Shown here one piece after another: positions 29,324 to 38,453 of a stretch of 64,000 bases of DNA. Position 1 is the first letter of the stretch. Each line of letters begins with the position of its first letter. A program made the translations under genes and the position numbers. A model generated the notes under the pieces. The model saw only the letters and a program-made list of their open reading frames with translations, did no database searches and was not told where the DNA came from. The stretch comes from Thioclava electrotropha. GTDB taxonomy: Bacteria; Pseudomonadota; Alphaproteobacteria; Rhodobacterales; Rhodobacteraceae. Location: NCBI RefSeq assembly GCF_002085925.2, contig NZ_CP053562.1:3733501-3797500 (forward strand). The letters run 5' to 3'.

Positions 29324-30856
29324 ATGACCAAGGATCTCGACGTTCTCATCGTGGGCGCAGGCCCGGCGGGGTCGACCCTTGCCGTCGACCTCGCACGGCG
29401 AGGTGTGACCACACGCATCATCGACAAGAGCCCGCATGGTTTCCCCGGCTCTCGCGCCAAGGGCATTCAGCCCCGCTCGCTCGAGCTCTTTGAAGATATC
29501 GGCGCGCTGGACGACATCCTCGCCGCCGGGTCGCTCTACCCCCCGCTGGGCATTCACCTCGGCCCGGTCAGAATTCCCAAGCGGATGTTCAAACCGGCGC
29601 CCGGGAGCGACGGCACGCCTTTTCGCGAAACTTGGCTGATCCCGCAGTTCAGCACAGACGCCATCATCCAGAAACAACTCGCGCCGTTCGGTGTCCGGGT
29701 CGAGTATGGCACGGAGCTTCTTGGGCTCGCGCAGGATGACGACGGGGTGACCGCGCGGATCGACGGGCCTTCCGGACCCGAAGAAGTGCGCGCCCGCTAC
29801 CTCGTGGGTGCAGATGGCGGCGCCAGCCTCGTGCGAAAGAGCGTGGGTATTGCCTTCGAGGGCCAAACCGACGAGGCCGACCGGATGATCATCCTCGACT
29901 GCCGGATCGACGGGCTGGGACGCGACCACTGGCACGTATGGCCCGGCCTCAAGGGCCGGTTCGCCGGGGCCTGTCCGCTGCCGCATGGCGACCTTTTCCA
30001 AGTCATGATCCGCCTGCAGCCCGGCGAGGCGCCCGACATGTCCGACGCGGCGCTGAACGAGAGATTCCGGAAACAGACCCGCTCCGGCAAGCTTCAGCTG
30101 AGCGACATCCAGTGGAAGACTGTTTTCCGCCCCAATATCCGGCTGGCCGCGCGTTATCGCGAGGGCCGGGTGTTCCTGGCGGGCGACGCGGCGCATGTTC
30201 ACACGCCCATGGGGGCCCAGGGGCTGAACACCGGCGTGCAGGATGCCTACAATCTGGGTTGGAAGCTCGGCCAAGTCTTGGCCGGTGCGCCCGATGCGCT
30301 GCTCGAAAGCTACGAGGCAGAGCGGCAGCCCATCGCCGCGAGAGTGCTGGGCCTGTCGACCGCTAAATACGAGGCGCTTAACCGGCTCGATCCAGCCAGC
30401 ATAAAGCGGGGCGCGGATGAAAAACAGCTCGGCATATCCTACGCGGGCGGCCCGCTGGCCGGCTCCGATACCGGGGAAGCCGCGAAGCTGAAGGCTGGGG
30501 ACCGTGCGCCCGACGCGACGCTCGCGGGCCCGGACGGCACAGCGCGGCGCCTCTTCCAGGTGACCTGCGGCCCGGCCTTCACGCTGATCGCCGTCGGACA
30601 GGAGGCCCGGGCGGACCTCGCGGCCATCAACTGGCCGGATACCGGAGCAGCGCTGACCCGCGTGGCCATCGACGGAACGGCCGGGGACGCGCTCGCATTG
30701 ACCGATCCGCAGGGCTCCTTCCGCGCCAACTACGGCATTGAGAGGGACACGCTTATCCTTATCCGGCCGGACGGCTACATCGGCGAGATCGCGACCTGTG
30801 GCCGCGCCGCTGCGATCGAACGTTTCACGTCCCGCGTGGCACCCGCGGCCAATTGA
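29324..30856 (+). CDS. FAD-dependent aromatic hydroxylase (PheA/TfdB family)
   Basis: A 510-residue class A flavoprotein monooxygenase: N-terminal FAD fingerprint LIVGAGPAGSTLAVDLARRG, the central DG motif (YLVGADGGASLVRKSVGI), and the GD motif (VFLAGDAAHVHTPMGAQGLN). A C-terminal thioredoxin-like domain (FTLIAVGQEARADLAAINW) is characteristic of PheA/TfdB-type phenol hydroxylases. These use NAD(P)H and O2 to hydroxylate phenols or related compounds in the cytosol. It is divergent from MarR and 36 nt before the quinone reductase gene. Substrate unknown. Confidence 0.9.
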   Translation: MTKDLDVLIVGAGPAGSTLAVDLARRGVTTRIIDKSPHGFPGSRAKGIQPRSLELFEDIGALDDILAAGSLYPPLGIHLGPVRIPKRMFKPAPGSDGTPFRETWLIPQFSTDAIIQKQLAPFGVRVEYGTELLGLAQDDDGVTARIDGPSGPEEVRARYLVGADGGASLVRKSVGIAFEGQTDEADRMIILDCRIDGLGRDHWHVWPGLKGRFAGACPLPHGDLFQVMIRLQPGEAPDMSDAALNERFRKQTRSGKLQLSDIQWKTVFRPNIRLAARYREGRVFLAGDAAHVHTPMGAQGLNTGVQDAYNLGWKLGQVLAGAPDALLESYEAERQPIAARVLGLSTAKYEALNRLDPASIKRGADEKQLGISYAGGPLAGSDTGEAAKLKAGDRAPDATLAGPDGTARRLFQVTCGPAFTLIAVGQEARADLAAINWPDTGAALTRVAIDGTAGDALALTDPQGSFRANYGIERDTLILIRPDGYIGEIATCGRAAAIERFTSRVAPAAN

Positions 30857-30892
30857 CCTTCGCCCGAGACCTCCTCCAAAGGATACAAGACC

Positions 30893-31510
30893 ATGAAAAT
30901 TCTGGTTATCTTCAACCATCCCTACGAAGGCAGCTATTGCGCCGCCATTCTCGAACAAATCCGCACCGGCCTCGCCGCGGGCGGACACGAGCTCGACCTC
31001 ATTCACCTCGATCGGGATGACTTCGACCCCGTCATGCGCGACAAGGACCTCCGGGCCTTTGCTCTCGGGCGCAATGATCCCGATGCGGCCGCGGCCCTGG
31101 TTGATCCGGAGGTGCTGGCCTATCGCGACCGCCTGCTGGCGGCCGAGCACATCGTCTTTGTCTTCCCCATCTGGTGGGAGCTCATGCCAGCCCGGATGAA
31201 GGGCTTCGTGGACAAGGTGATCTTCCCGGGGCTGACCTATGGCTACACCGAGAAAGGCCGCACCGGCATGGTCAGCTACATGGAGAAGTTGCGCGGCGTC
31301 ACGGTCATCACCACGATGAACACCCCCTCCTGGGCCTACCGGCTGATCTTCGGCAACGCGGTTCCAAAGGCCCTGCTGCGCGGAACCTTCTGGAAGATCG
31401 GCGTCAAGAACAGGCGGTGGATTTCGCTGAGCAACGTCAAATCGAGATCGCTGGAAAAGCGGCGCGCATGGCTCGCTATGATCGAAGACCGCATGCGCAA
31501 ACTTAAATAG
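30893..31510 (+). CDS. NAD(P)H:quinone oxidoreductase-like flavodoxin-fold protein
   Basis: A 205-residue NQO1/KefF-type protein. It starts with MKILVIFNHPYEGSYCAAIL, then LDLIHLDRDDFDPVM, the FMN/FAD-site motif FVFPIWWELMPARMKGFVDK, and GKVxFxPGLTYGY-like VIFPGLTYGYTEKGRTG. Members reduce quinones by two electrons. In operon with a flavin hydroxylase, it may recycle the quinone product of phenol hydroxylation. A DoxX relic follows 14 nt later, marking the lost third gene of the operon. Confidence 0.88.
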   Translation: MKILVIFNHPYEGSYCAAILEQIRTGLAAGGHELDLIHLDRDDFDPVMRDKDLRAFALGRNDPDAAAALVDPEVLAYRDRLLAAEHIVFVFPIWWELMPARMKGFVDKVIFPGLTYGYTEKGRTGMVSYMEKLRGVTVITTMNTPSWAYRLIFGNAVPKALLRGTFWKIGVKNRRWISLSNVKSRSLEKRRAWLAMIEDRMRKLK

Positions 31511-31524
31511 GCTACGAGGACCCC

Positions 31525-31737
31525 ATGAAGTTTCTTCAACCTTGGCAACCGTAGCTCCTGTCCACCCTGCGCGTCATGTCGGCGCCCTCCCTTCTCCAAC
31601 ATGGCACTGCGAAATACGTCGATTTCCCTTCAGGCCCTATGAATGCCCTTGAGCTCGCTTCAGTCCCGAAGGGTCGCAGGCTTATCGAACTAGCGGGCGG
31701 TTTGCTGCTCCTCATGGGCGTCTTTACCCGGCCATGA
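31525..31737 (+). pseudogene. DoxX-family gene remnant
   Basis: An ATG with a Shine-Dalgarno (GAGGA) opens a frame similar to DoxX membrane proteins: LSTLRVMSAPSLLQHGTAKY, SGPMNALELASVPKGRRLIE, and LAGGLLLLMGVFTRP. A TAG interrupts codon 10 and the frame ends abruptly after the second helix, so about half of a normal DoxX is missing. It was probably the third gene of the MarR-controlled operon. The break coincides with the end of another fragment on the opposite strand. Confidence 0.75.
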
Positions 31738-31958
31738 TCCCATACAAACCAGGCCTTGAGCGCAAACTCCATAGCCAAGGCCAAGAGCATCGGCTCAACG
31801 CCGATATGCAAACGTTCTTGGCCTAGTTTTGTGGTGTGAACCCCTTCGCCCATCGCCAAAACTTGCTTGAGGATTGACCCTGCGTATTCCTCTAGCTTTA
31901 CTCCGGTTGACAGTCCGGCGAACGCTTTCTTCGTGGGTGACTTTGACAGGGTCTCAAA
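31735..31958 (-). pseudogene. N-terminal fragment of a HEPN-like protein gene
   Basis: The leftward frame reads KAFAGLSTGVKLEEYAGSIL, then KQVLAMGEGVHTTKLGQERL and GVEPMLLALAMEFALKAWFV, and runs into the truncated DoxX fragment. The helical, charged pattern resembles small HEPN-type proteins of unknown role, recalled by pattern only. No proper start codon is visible upstream of the frame before a TAA. Truncated at its 3' end by the same junction. Confidence 0.5.
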
Positions 31959-32033
31959 TTAATCGAAATGAGCTCCAACGGCTAGTCAATTGCATTCGGC
32001 CCAATCCCGACCTTCGCTAGGTTCGGCTTTGCC

Positions 32034-32061
32034 GCGGCGCAGCTTCCCCAAACCGGCCATC
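32034..32061. repeat. Dispersed intergenic repeat, copy F
   Basis: GCGGCGCAGCTTCCCCAAAC followed by CGGCCATC; closest to copy E (26443). It lies between the HEPN-like fragment and the VOC gene, in otherwise unassigned sequence. Confidence 0.6.
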
Positions 32062-32203
32062 GGTGCCTCATGCGGCATGGTTTGGCGTGCCAAGGTCGGC
32101 AATGCGGACGAAGCTGCCGTTCAGGCTCACGCAAAATTGCTGAAAGTTCGGCCGCCTCGCAGAGAAGCGATTGTTGCGCTAAGACAAATTTCTACCGACG
32201 TGG

Positions 32204-32581
32204 CTATTGAGACGCGATCCACCACGTCGTCCCGGAGGCGTCCTGGACGCCTCCCCGTAGGTCATCATCGTCCCGCTTTCTCTGAGGTTCCTGAACGATA
32301 GTTGCTCCCGCGGCAACGGCTCGGTCAAAAACTTCGCAGGCATCTGGAACATAAACATGGATGTGCGGCGCGACTTGCTGGGCTGAGGTTGCTCCTCCGC
32401 CGATCATCAAAATGCTGTCGTCAATCCGGACTTCCGCATGCATCAATGATCCATCCGGTCGATTGAAGCGTCGCTGAAGCTTTCCTCCGAAGACTTGCTC
32501 CACGAAAGTAATCATTTCATCCCCATCAGCGCAAATCAAATAGGGGCTCATTGAAGGGTAATCTACAGGTTTCCAATTCAC
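32204..32581 (-). CDS. VOC-family protein (PhnB/glyoxalase-like)
   Basis: A 125-residue single-domain VOC protein: PYLICADGDEMITFVEQVFG, HAEVRIDDSILMIGGGAT, HIHVYVPDACEVFDRAVAAG, and the C-terminal DASGTTWWIAS. This is the PhnB-like pattern often labelled glyoxalase/bleomycin resistance; real substrates are usually unknown. Free-standing, with debris on both sides. Confidence 0.85.
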   Translation of the reverse strand: MNWKPVDYPSMSPYLICADGDEMITFVEQVFGGKLQRRFNRPDGSLMHAEVRIDDSILMIGGGATSAQQVAPHIHVYVPDACEVFDRAVAAGATIVQEPQRKRDDDDLRGGVQDASGTTWWIASQ

Positions 32582-32895
32582 TGGTTGTGTCTCCCAAAGG
32601 CGGATATTGGTCCGCTCGTAGGCTAACCCGCCATGAAAATTGCAGCAACTTTGGGCTCGAAGCGGCCATGCGGCGTCGCGGCAAACCTGTCGTGAGACTC
32701 GCCCGACCGTATCGACGCTCTCGGCCCTGAGCCGACCCTGGCATCGCGGTCCGAATGCTGCGGTGCGGCCCCTCGAGGCAGCCGTTCACGTGCCGAGCAG
32801 CACTTTTCGATTAAAACGTCGGTGTGCGAGACGAAGCCGACGGTCGCGCCCTTGTCGTCTGGTTGTTGTCCGAGATGCATTATCGGCGCGACCGT
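32582..32895. other. Gene-free stretch
   Basis: About 310 bp without a recognisable gene or clean repeat. CTCGAAGCGGCCATGCGG near 32655 faintly resembles the dispersed repeat core, so this may be a decayed copy. Confidence 0.35.
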
Positions 32896-33306
32896 TCAGC
32901 CGGGAAGCCCGTCGATACTCTCAATGGAGGCCAGGTCGTTGTCCCAAATCGCGCGACTGGAACAGTAGATATGCGCATTGGGTCGCATGTCGATCCGGCT
33001 GTCAAGCGATCCTGCTGGCACCACAAGCAAATCAACCTCCGGTTGGGAAACAGGCAGCGCGGCCCCGCAGTCGGAGCAAAAGCTCTTCACGTGGCGTGAA
33101 CCGGGGAGCCGGAACGTCTTGATGTTTTCCTCACCTGATATCCATGTAATTTTGGCCGTGGACGAAAACAGGTTTGCCGAGTGGGCCGACCCGCTGTCCT
33201 TGCGGCAACGGGCGCAGTGGCACAGGAAAAAGCTCTCGAACTTTCCCGATATGCGGAATTTCACGGCGCCGCACAGGCATTGTCCGATGGCTGGATTGTC
33301 GTCCAT
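32896..33306 (-). CDS. GFA-family protein (CENP-V/glutathione-dependent formaldehyde-activating fold)
   Basis: A 136-residue zinc-type protein: QCLCGAVKFRISG (CxCG), FFLCHCARCRKDSGSAHSAN (CHCxxC), and the second Cys pair in FCSDCGAALPVSQ. These Cys motifs hold the structural and catalytic Zn of the GFA fold. Most members are not true formaldehyde-activating enzymes, so the reaction is unknown. Free-standing. Confidence 0.88.
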   Translation of the reverse strand: MDDNPAIGQCLCGAVKFRISGKFESFFLCHCARCRKDSGSAHSANLFSSTAKITWISGEENIKTFRLPGSRHVKSFCSDCGAALPVSQPEVDLLVVPAGSLDSRIDMRPNAHIYCSSRAIWDNDLASIESIDGLPG

Positions 33307-33645
33307 TCACACACCTCCCGACAGGCACGCCCCGCAGCCAGTCGAATGCATTTTCGTTACCTCCCTTTATCCGCGTATTGGATCACGGTCAAAAGGGGCT
33401 CGAACCGGTCATAGAGCGCTGCGGGGATCAGCCCACCTGGGCGAGGCGATCATCTGGCGAGGACGGCCAGAAGACGTCGTTCGTGCGTCTTGCCGCATTT
33501 TTGGGTTGGATAGCGCCACAAGTCGGACCTTCCTGCAATTCGCAGCTCGCACGACATCAGGTTCGGCGTAACGATGCTGTGCGCACAGAGCCGTTCGACG
33601 GCTCATAGCCGATGAAAACGCATTCACACATGCCATTAGAGGGAC
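33307..33645. other. Unassigned stretch
   Basis: No gene recognised. One leftward frame gives a short protein-like run (LIPAALYDRFEPLLTVIQYA) without start or family, which may be decayed coding sequence. Confidence 0.3.
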
Positions 33646-33680
33646 GCACAGTCGGCGCAAAGGTGTCTGGCCGACTGTGC
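33646..33680. terminator. Hairpin downstream of the secreted-repeat protein gene
   Basis: A perfect 11-bp stem (GCACAGTCGGC / GCCGACTGTGC) with a 13-nt loop begins 10 nt past the stop of the leftward gene. The stem is strong but no U-tract follows. Confidence 0.65.
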
Positions 33681-33689
33681 TATCGTGTC

Positions 33690-36140
33690 TCAGAACTTGA
33701 TGCTCCAGTTCGCGGCGATCCACGCATCTGCCGCTTCACCTTTGGTGGTGCCGTTAGCAATGATGCTGAGTTTCGATCCACCAAGATCCGCAGAAATACC
33801 CAGGCCGGCGCGCAGCCAGTCCTGTTGGTAATCCGGCGCACCCAGGTCGAAGGCGCCGATGCCGATCACTTCGCCCGTCACGCTAGAGCCGCTGTCCTGA
33901 AAACGGTGAACCCCTTCAAGCGTGCCGAGCAGGTTGATCCTGCTGGACAAAGGCACTTCCGCATCGAAACCGAGCCGAAGTTCCGTTGCCTCGTCGCAGA
34001 GCCGGTCGAAGGCGGCCGGGAATGCGCCCCCGCTTTCGCTATATGCGTCAAGACATGACTTGGAGTGCGAAAGCTCGCCATAGGGAGAGATCATCGGCAC
34101 GATGTTCTCGTATTGGAGGCGAGCGCGGATCCCGTAGGCTTCGACATCCGTTTTGCCTCGAGACGTGTCGAGCGCGCCGCCGCCCACGAGATAGCCGCGC
34201 GTAAGCTCGGCCGTGCCCCACAGACCCGAGGCCGTGAACGCGGCCCAAAGCCCGCGGTCGTCCGTGCCGCTCAACTGGCGCAGAGCTTCGAGCTTGACAT
34301 AGGTGGCGCGGGTTTCGGTTTTCCCGCCAAGGATCGCGTCTTGATGATTGGCAATCGTGCCGACCACGCCGTTCAGCTGAAACGCGCCGAAGTTATGGCC
34401 AAAGCCGACCTCACCAAGACCAAAGCGACCGTCCTTGCCGTCGATCTGGTCCGTTCCCCAATCGCCGCCCGTCCAGAAGATGGAGCGCCCCTGTTCGACA
34501 CGTCGGTCAAGCGGACGCGAGCCTGCGCCATTGACGATGACACCGAGGCTGCGGGTCGTCGTCGTATTTGCGGCACCGGTCGTCGCGAGGCTGGAACCCA
34601 GGCTGGAAACCGTAATGATGCCCACGCCGCCGCCGGTATTGCCTCCGCCGGTATCGCCTCCGCCAGTGTCGCCGCCCCCGGTGTCGCCGCCGCCGGTGCC
34701 ACCTCCGCCGGTGTCGCCTCCGCCGGTATTGCCTCCGCCGGTGTCACCTCCGCCGGTGTCGCCGCCGCCGGTGTCGCCGCCGCCGGTGCCACCTCCGCCG
34801 GTGTCGCCTCCGCCGGTATCGCCTCCGCCGGTGTCACCTCCGCCGGTGTCGCCAGAGCCGGGCAGGGCGGCAGAGCCTGTTCCGTTACCACGGGCGATAT
34901 AGGTCTCGCTGTCGCGGGTGATCCCGACGACGACCGATCCGTCCGCATTGGTCGAGACTGCCGTCAGCGTGATTTCGGAGCTGCCGGGAACTGATGCGTC
35001 AATCGTCGCGCCACTGTCGCGTAGCCAGTCCTCGACAGTCTGCATCCCGCCGTCTTCGGTCCAGCGGAAGCCATGGGTGCGGCTGTCGAAGCCATTCACC
35101 AAGCCGACGATGACGTCGCCATTGCCGGACACACCGAGCGCTTCGGAGATGTCCGCCGCCTGGGCCGCCTCTACCTCGGGCAGCGTGCCCAGCAAGGCCA
35201 TGGTGCCGTCGGTCCAGCGCACGGCGCGATGACCATAGACGCCGCCCGGCTGCATCGCGCCGACGATCACGCGCCCGTCCCACGACACGTCGCTGGCGTA
35301 ACCTGTATCGAGCGCGTAGGGGTTGTTGCCTGCCGGGATCGACAACTGTTCCATCCCCGTTGCCTCGGTCCAGCGGAACGGTTTCAGGGCGCTGGCGCCA
35401 AAGGAGCCCTCGGGGGCGCCGGTTGCCTGTCCGACAATCACGCTGCCATCCCAAGACGCGCCACGCGCCCAGTCATTTCCGGAAGAGGTGCGTCCGGGTA
35501 GAAAACCAAGGCTGACCATGCCGGTTTCTTGCGTCCATCGAAACGCCGTTTCGCTGCCATTTAGCGCGCGGTCATAGCCGACGACGGTGCGGCCGTCGCC
35601 GGAAACGGCGCGGGCATCGGACTGGCCGAACGTGGCCGTCCGATCCACGGTGCCAAGATCCTGATACCCTTCCGCAGCCGTCCATCGATAGGCGCGCTGA
35701 ACCCCTGGATGATTTGAAATGCCGCCTGCGGCCTTGCCGACGATAACGGATCCGTCTGCCGAAATGTCGTTCGCCGTGAAGTAGTAATAGGCCTCGGAGG
35801 GGGTCGTGGCGGCGGCATTTCCCGCAGGCCCGACGCCGCCCGTCTCGGTCCATTCGAACCCGGCGTAGATGGCGTTCGAGTAGTTGCGGTAAACGGTTCC
35901 CACGAACGCGTTGCCGTCCGCTGTCATCCCGCCCACGACGGCCTCGTGGGTCAACCTGTAGCTGTAGTTCTCGTCCCGTGGATCAGGCGTGTCCCCGTAG
36001 TAGGCGCGCGTATCCTCCGCCGGGGTGATGGTTTCGAGTTGCGTGTTCACGTCTGCAAACGCCGGATTGCAGAAAGGAAGACACACGGACAGAAGCGCCG
36101 AAGTCCCCATGAACCGGCGCCGTTTACCGATGGTTGTCAT
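33690..36140 (-). CDS. Secreted HAF-repeat protein with GGGDT linker and autotransporter-like beta-barrel
   Basis: An 816-residue surface protein. A signal peptide (MTTIGKRRRFMGTSALLSV, cleavage near AFA) precedes about 400 residues of HAF-type beta-propeller repeats with recurring DGSVIVG, GxAFRWT and DISADG motifs. A low-complexity linker of fifteen GGG(D/N/G)T units follows. The C-terminal 280 residues look like an autotransporter barrel (RSIFWTGGDWGTD, RATYVKLEALRQL) and end in WSIKF, the outer-membrane C-terminal Phe signature. The likely layout is an exposed propeller anchored by a barrel. Function unknown. It is divergent from a two-component system. The MTTIGK start gives the cleaner signal peptide. 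Confidence 0.85.
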   Translation of the reverse strand: MTTIGKRRRFMGTSALLSVCLPFCNPAFADVNTQLETITPAEDTRAYYGDTPDPRDENYSYRLTHEAVVGGMTADGNAFVGTVYRNYSNAIYAGFEWTETGGVGPAGNAAATTPSEAYYYFTANDISADGSVIVGKAAGGISNHPGVQRAYRWTAAEGYQDLGTVDRTATFGQSDARAVSGDGRTVVGYDRALNGSETAFRWTQETGMVSLGFLPGRTSSGNDWARGASWDGSVIVGQATGAPEGSFGASALKPFRWTEATGMEQLSIPAGNNPYALDTGYASDVSWDGRVIVGAMQPGGVYGHRAVRWTDGTMALLGTLPEVEAAQAADISEALGVSGNGDVIVGLVNGFDSRTHGFRWTEDGGMQTVEDWLRDSGATIDASVPGSSEITLTAVSTNADGSVVVGITRDSETYIARGNGTGSAALPGSGDTGGGDTGGGDTGGGDTGGGGTGGGDTGGGDTGGGDTGGGNTGGGDTGGGGTGGGDTGGGDTGGGDTGGGNTGGGVGIITVSSLGSSLATTGAANTTTTRSLGVIVNGAGSRPLDRRVEQGRSIFWTGGDWGTDQIDGKDGRFGLGEVGFGHNFGAFQLNGVVGTIANHQDAILGGKTETRATYVKLEALRQLSGTDDRGLWAAFTASGLWGTAELTRGYLVGGGALDTSRGKTDVEAYGIRARLQYENIVPMISPYGELSHSKSCLDAYSESGGAFPAAFDRLCDEATELRLGFDAEVPLSSRINLLGTLEGVHRFQDSGSSVTGEVIGIGAFDLGAPDYQQDWLRAGLGISADLGGSKLSIIANGTTKGEAADAWIAANWSIKF
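34635..34859. repeat. 15-bp minisatellite inside the HAF-protein gene
   Basis: Fifteen consecutive 15-bp units of the GGTGTCGCCTCCGCC type encode GGGDT, GGGNT and GGGGT on the minus strand. Variant units recur with a period of six (GGTATTGCC/GGTATCGCC at units 1, 7, 13; GGTGCCACC at 5, 11; GGTGTCACC at 8, 14), so a 90-bp higher-order duplication built the array. Unit gain or loss keeps the reading frame. Confidence 0.9.
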
Positions 36141-36194
36141 TTTATTTCGTCCCGTATTCAAATCCCTTGCTAAGGCGACACTAAGTTTGTTTGG

Positions 36195-38453
36195 TTGGTG
36201 TGGGTATCACTTGAACAGGTGAGAAGCCTCTGGCGAGCTTGTCTTTTTCAAGTGCAACTTCATGAGGCGCGGACGGCGGAGAACGACTTGGCACGACGAT
36301 TTACGCCGGTCAGGATTTTGATCGGCACTGCGGTTCTGTGCGCTTTGATCGCGGCGCTCACGGTTTTCGTGGCTCTGGCGCAGCCATGGATGGGCCTGCG
36401 CCTTTCAGCTGAGCCGGAAACGGGAGCCGAGGCGCGTGCGGTGATGATCCGGGCCATCGCCCCGGACGGACCGGCGTCACAGGTTCTTCCACCAAGTCTC
36501 GTCGGGGCGCCCCTCGTGGCGCTTTCGGGCATGCCACTGGTTGCCTTCGACATGGTCGAGGAGCCGGACGTGGCGGAGGACTTCGTCGCGATGCGGATGT
36601 TCCTCGACCGCCAGCAGAAGCTGAACACGCTTATCCGCGCACCGCAGGTCATTCTTGAAACCGGCGGAGACGATGCGGCGCGTTTCACCGTCGTGCCCCG
36701 GTCAAGCCGCCCGATCACCAGCCTTCCGCCCGTGTTCTGGGTGCAGATCCTGTCGGGCATGGTCAGCGCGATGATCGGGGTCTGGGTGCTGAGCCTGCGC
36801 CGGGGCCAGTTGCCCGCGCGGCTGCTTGCCATCGCGGGGGGCGGGGTCATGCTGTCCGCCTTTGCGGCGGCGCTTTATTCGACACGGGAACTGGCCCTTC
36901 CGGGGGCCCTGTTCCGGTGGCTTGGCGCCCTCAACCACGCCGGGGCCCTGATGTTCGGGGTTGCGATGCTGTCTTTGCTGCTCGTCTACCCGGTCAGGCT
37001 GGTGTCCATGCGGCTGTTGTGGGGGCTTACCGTCTTCTTCGCCGGGGTCTGGGTGGTGGAGACGGCACGCGCCCTCCCGCTTGGACCAGCAGAACTTTTT
37101 CATCTTCCGGCGGTTCTGCTGATGCTGGCCATCGTGCTGGCGGGCATCGCTCAATTCGTAAAGACCGCCGGAGACCCGGCCGCGAGGGCTGCCGTGCGTT
37201 GGTTCGCGCTGTCGGTCGGAGCGGGGGCGGGGGGCTTCGTCCTGTTTATTCTCGTGCCGCCCCTGTTCTCCGCCGAACCGGTCTTGTCGCAAGGTTATGC
37301 CTTTGCCCTCTTCGCGCTTCTATTTATGGGCGTCGCGGCAGGCGTGGCCCGGTATCAGCTTTTCGATCTCGATCGCGTGACGTTTCGGTTGGTGTTCTAT
37401 TTCGGTGCCGTGGCGCTTTTGGTGATGATTGATGCGGTGCTGATCTACGTTGTCTCGCTTAGCCGTCCGGCGGCCTTCGCGCTGTCGCTGGCGGCGATTG
37501 CGTGGATCTATCTACCGTTGCGCGAAAGGCTCGCAGTCTGGCTTACGCCAAAAAGCCGGATGCCGCGCGATGCAATCTTCAACAGGATCGTGGACGTGGC
37601 GCTCGCGCCCCACGAGTTGCGGCAGGGAAAATGGCAACAGGTGCTACGTGACTGCTTTGAACCGCTTGAAATCGCCATCGATACCGGCTCCGAACAATCG
37701 CATCCGCGGCTGGTCAATGAAGGCGTCTCGCTGATCATTCCTGGGGTGTCCGAGCTTGATCCGCTGCGCCTGTCCTATGCAAGGACTGGACGCGCCCTTT
37801 TTAATCTGGAAGACCAGCGTTTCGCCACCGAAATCCACACCATGCTGGCCCATGCGATCAGCAGCCGGAATGCCTATAGCAGCGGAATGCAGGACGAACG
37901 CATCCGCATCGCGCGCGACTTGCACGACAATCTCGGGGCGCAATTGCTTTCGGCGCTACACAGCAAGACGGACCAGCGCAAGGACACGCTTATTCGAGAC
38001 ACGATTGCCGACATGCGCGACATCGTGAAGAACGCGGCGCGCGGCGGCCTGAGCATCGGGGATCTGCTCGCGGATCTGCGGCTGGAAACCTCCGAGCGTC
38101 TGGAATTTGCCAATATCCGGCTGACATGGGACACGACCTGTGACGACGAGGCCGCCTTCGTCGCCTCCGGTGCGGCGCATGGCTTTCGGTCTGTTCTGCG
38201 GGAGTTGGTGAGCAATGCCCTACGCCATTCGAAGGGCCGCAGCCTCGATGTGCGGCTTACGTATCGGAACGGCACACTTCGGTTCACGGTGCGCGATGAT
38301 GGTGTCGGCCTGCCGGCCGAGGCGCCAGATCAGGGCCACGGGCTTGCCAATATCAACGCTCGAATCCTGGCCCTGGGGGGGCATATTGCTTTCGAGGATG
38401 CGGCGCCGGGGCTCAAGGCCTCGGGGCAGCTCGAACTTCTGGGGGAAATTTGA
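36195..38453 (+). CDS. Membrane sensor histidine kinase (NarL-type, HisKA_3)
   Basis: A protein of up to 752 residues. A first helix (ILIGTAVLCALIAALTVFVA) precedes a periplasmic segment with a PDZ-like GMPLVAF region. About eight further helices (residues 175-445) follow, then a GAF-like cytosolic part. The HisKA_3 phospho-acceptor is ERIRIARDLHDNLGAQLL and the ATPase has ELVSNALRHSKG, VRDDGVGLP and GHGLANINAR. It resembles LuxR-partner kinases with a 7TM-type sensor. The outer start is TTG; a second TTG at 36288 has GGCGGAG upstream and may be the true start (721 residues). It overlaps nothing upstream and abuts the response regulator gene. Confidence 0.88.
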   Translation: MVWVSLEQVRSLWRACLFQVQLHEARTAENDLARRFTPVRILIGTAVLCALIAALTVFVALAQPWMGLRLSAEPETGAEARAVMIRAIAPDGPASQVLPPSLVGAPLVALSGMPLVAFDMVEEPDVAEDFVAMRMFLDRQQKLNTLIRAPQVILETGGDDAARFTVVPRSSRPITSLPPVFWVQILSGMVSAMIGVWVLSLRRGQLPARLLAIAGGGVMLSAFAAALYSTRELALPGALFRWLGALNHAGALMFGVAMLSLLLVYPVRLVSMRLLWGLTVFFAGVWVVETARALPLGPAELFHLPAVLLMLAIVLAGIAQFVKTAGDPAARAAVRWFALSVGAGAGGFVLFILVPPLFSAEPVLSQGYAFALFALLFMGVAAGVARYQLFDLDRVTFRLVFYFGAVALLVMIDAVLIYVVSLSRPAAFALSLAAIAWIYLPLRERLAVWLTPKSRMPRDAIFNRIVDVALAPHELRQGKWQQVLRDCFEPLEIAIDTGSEQSHPRLVNEGVSLIIPGVSELDPLRLSYARTGRALFNLEDQRFATEIHTMLAHAISSRNAYSSGMQDERIRIARDLHDNLGAQLLSALHSKTDQRKDTLIRDTIADMRDIVKNAARGGLSIGDLLADLRLETSERLEFANIRLTWDTTCDDEAAFVASGAAHGFRSVLRELVSNALRHSKGRSLDVRLTYRNGTLRFTVRDDGVGLPAEAPDQGHGLANINARILALGGHIAFEDAAPGLKASGQLELLGEI

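Noticed and set aside
34635..34859. Regular short repeats resembling a CRISPR array
   Set aside because: The units are contiguous 15-mers without spacers, in frame inside a coding gene, encoding GGGDT. No cas genes are present.
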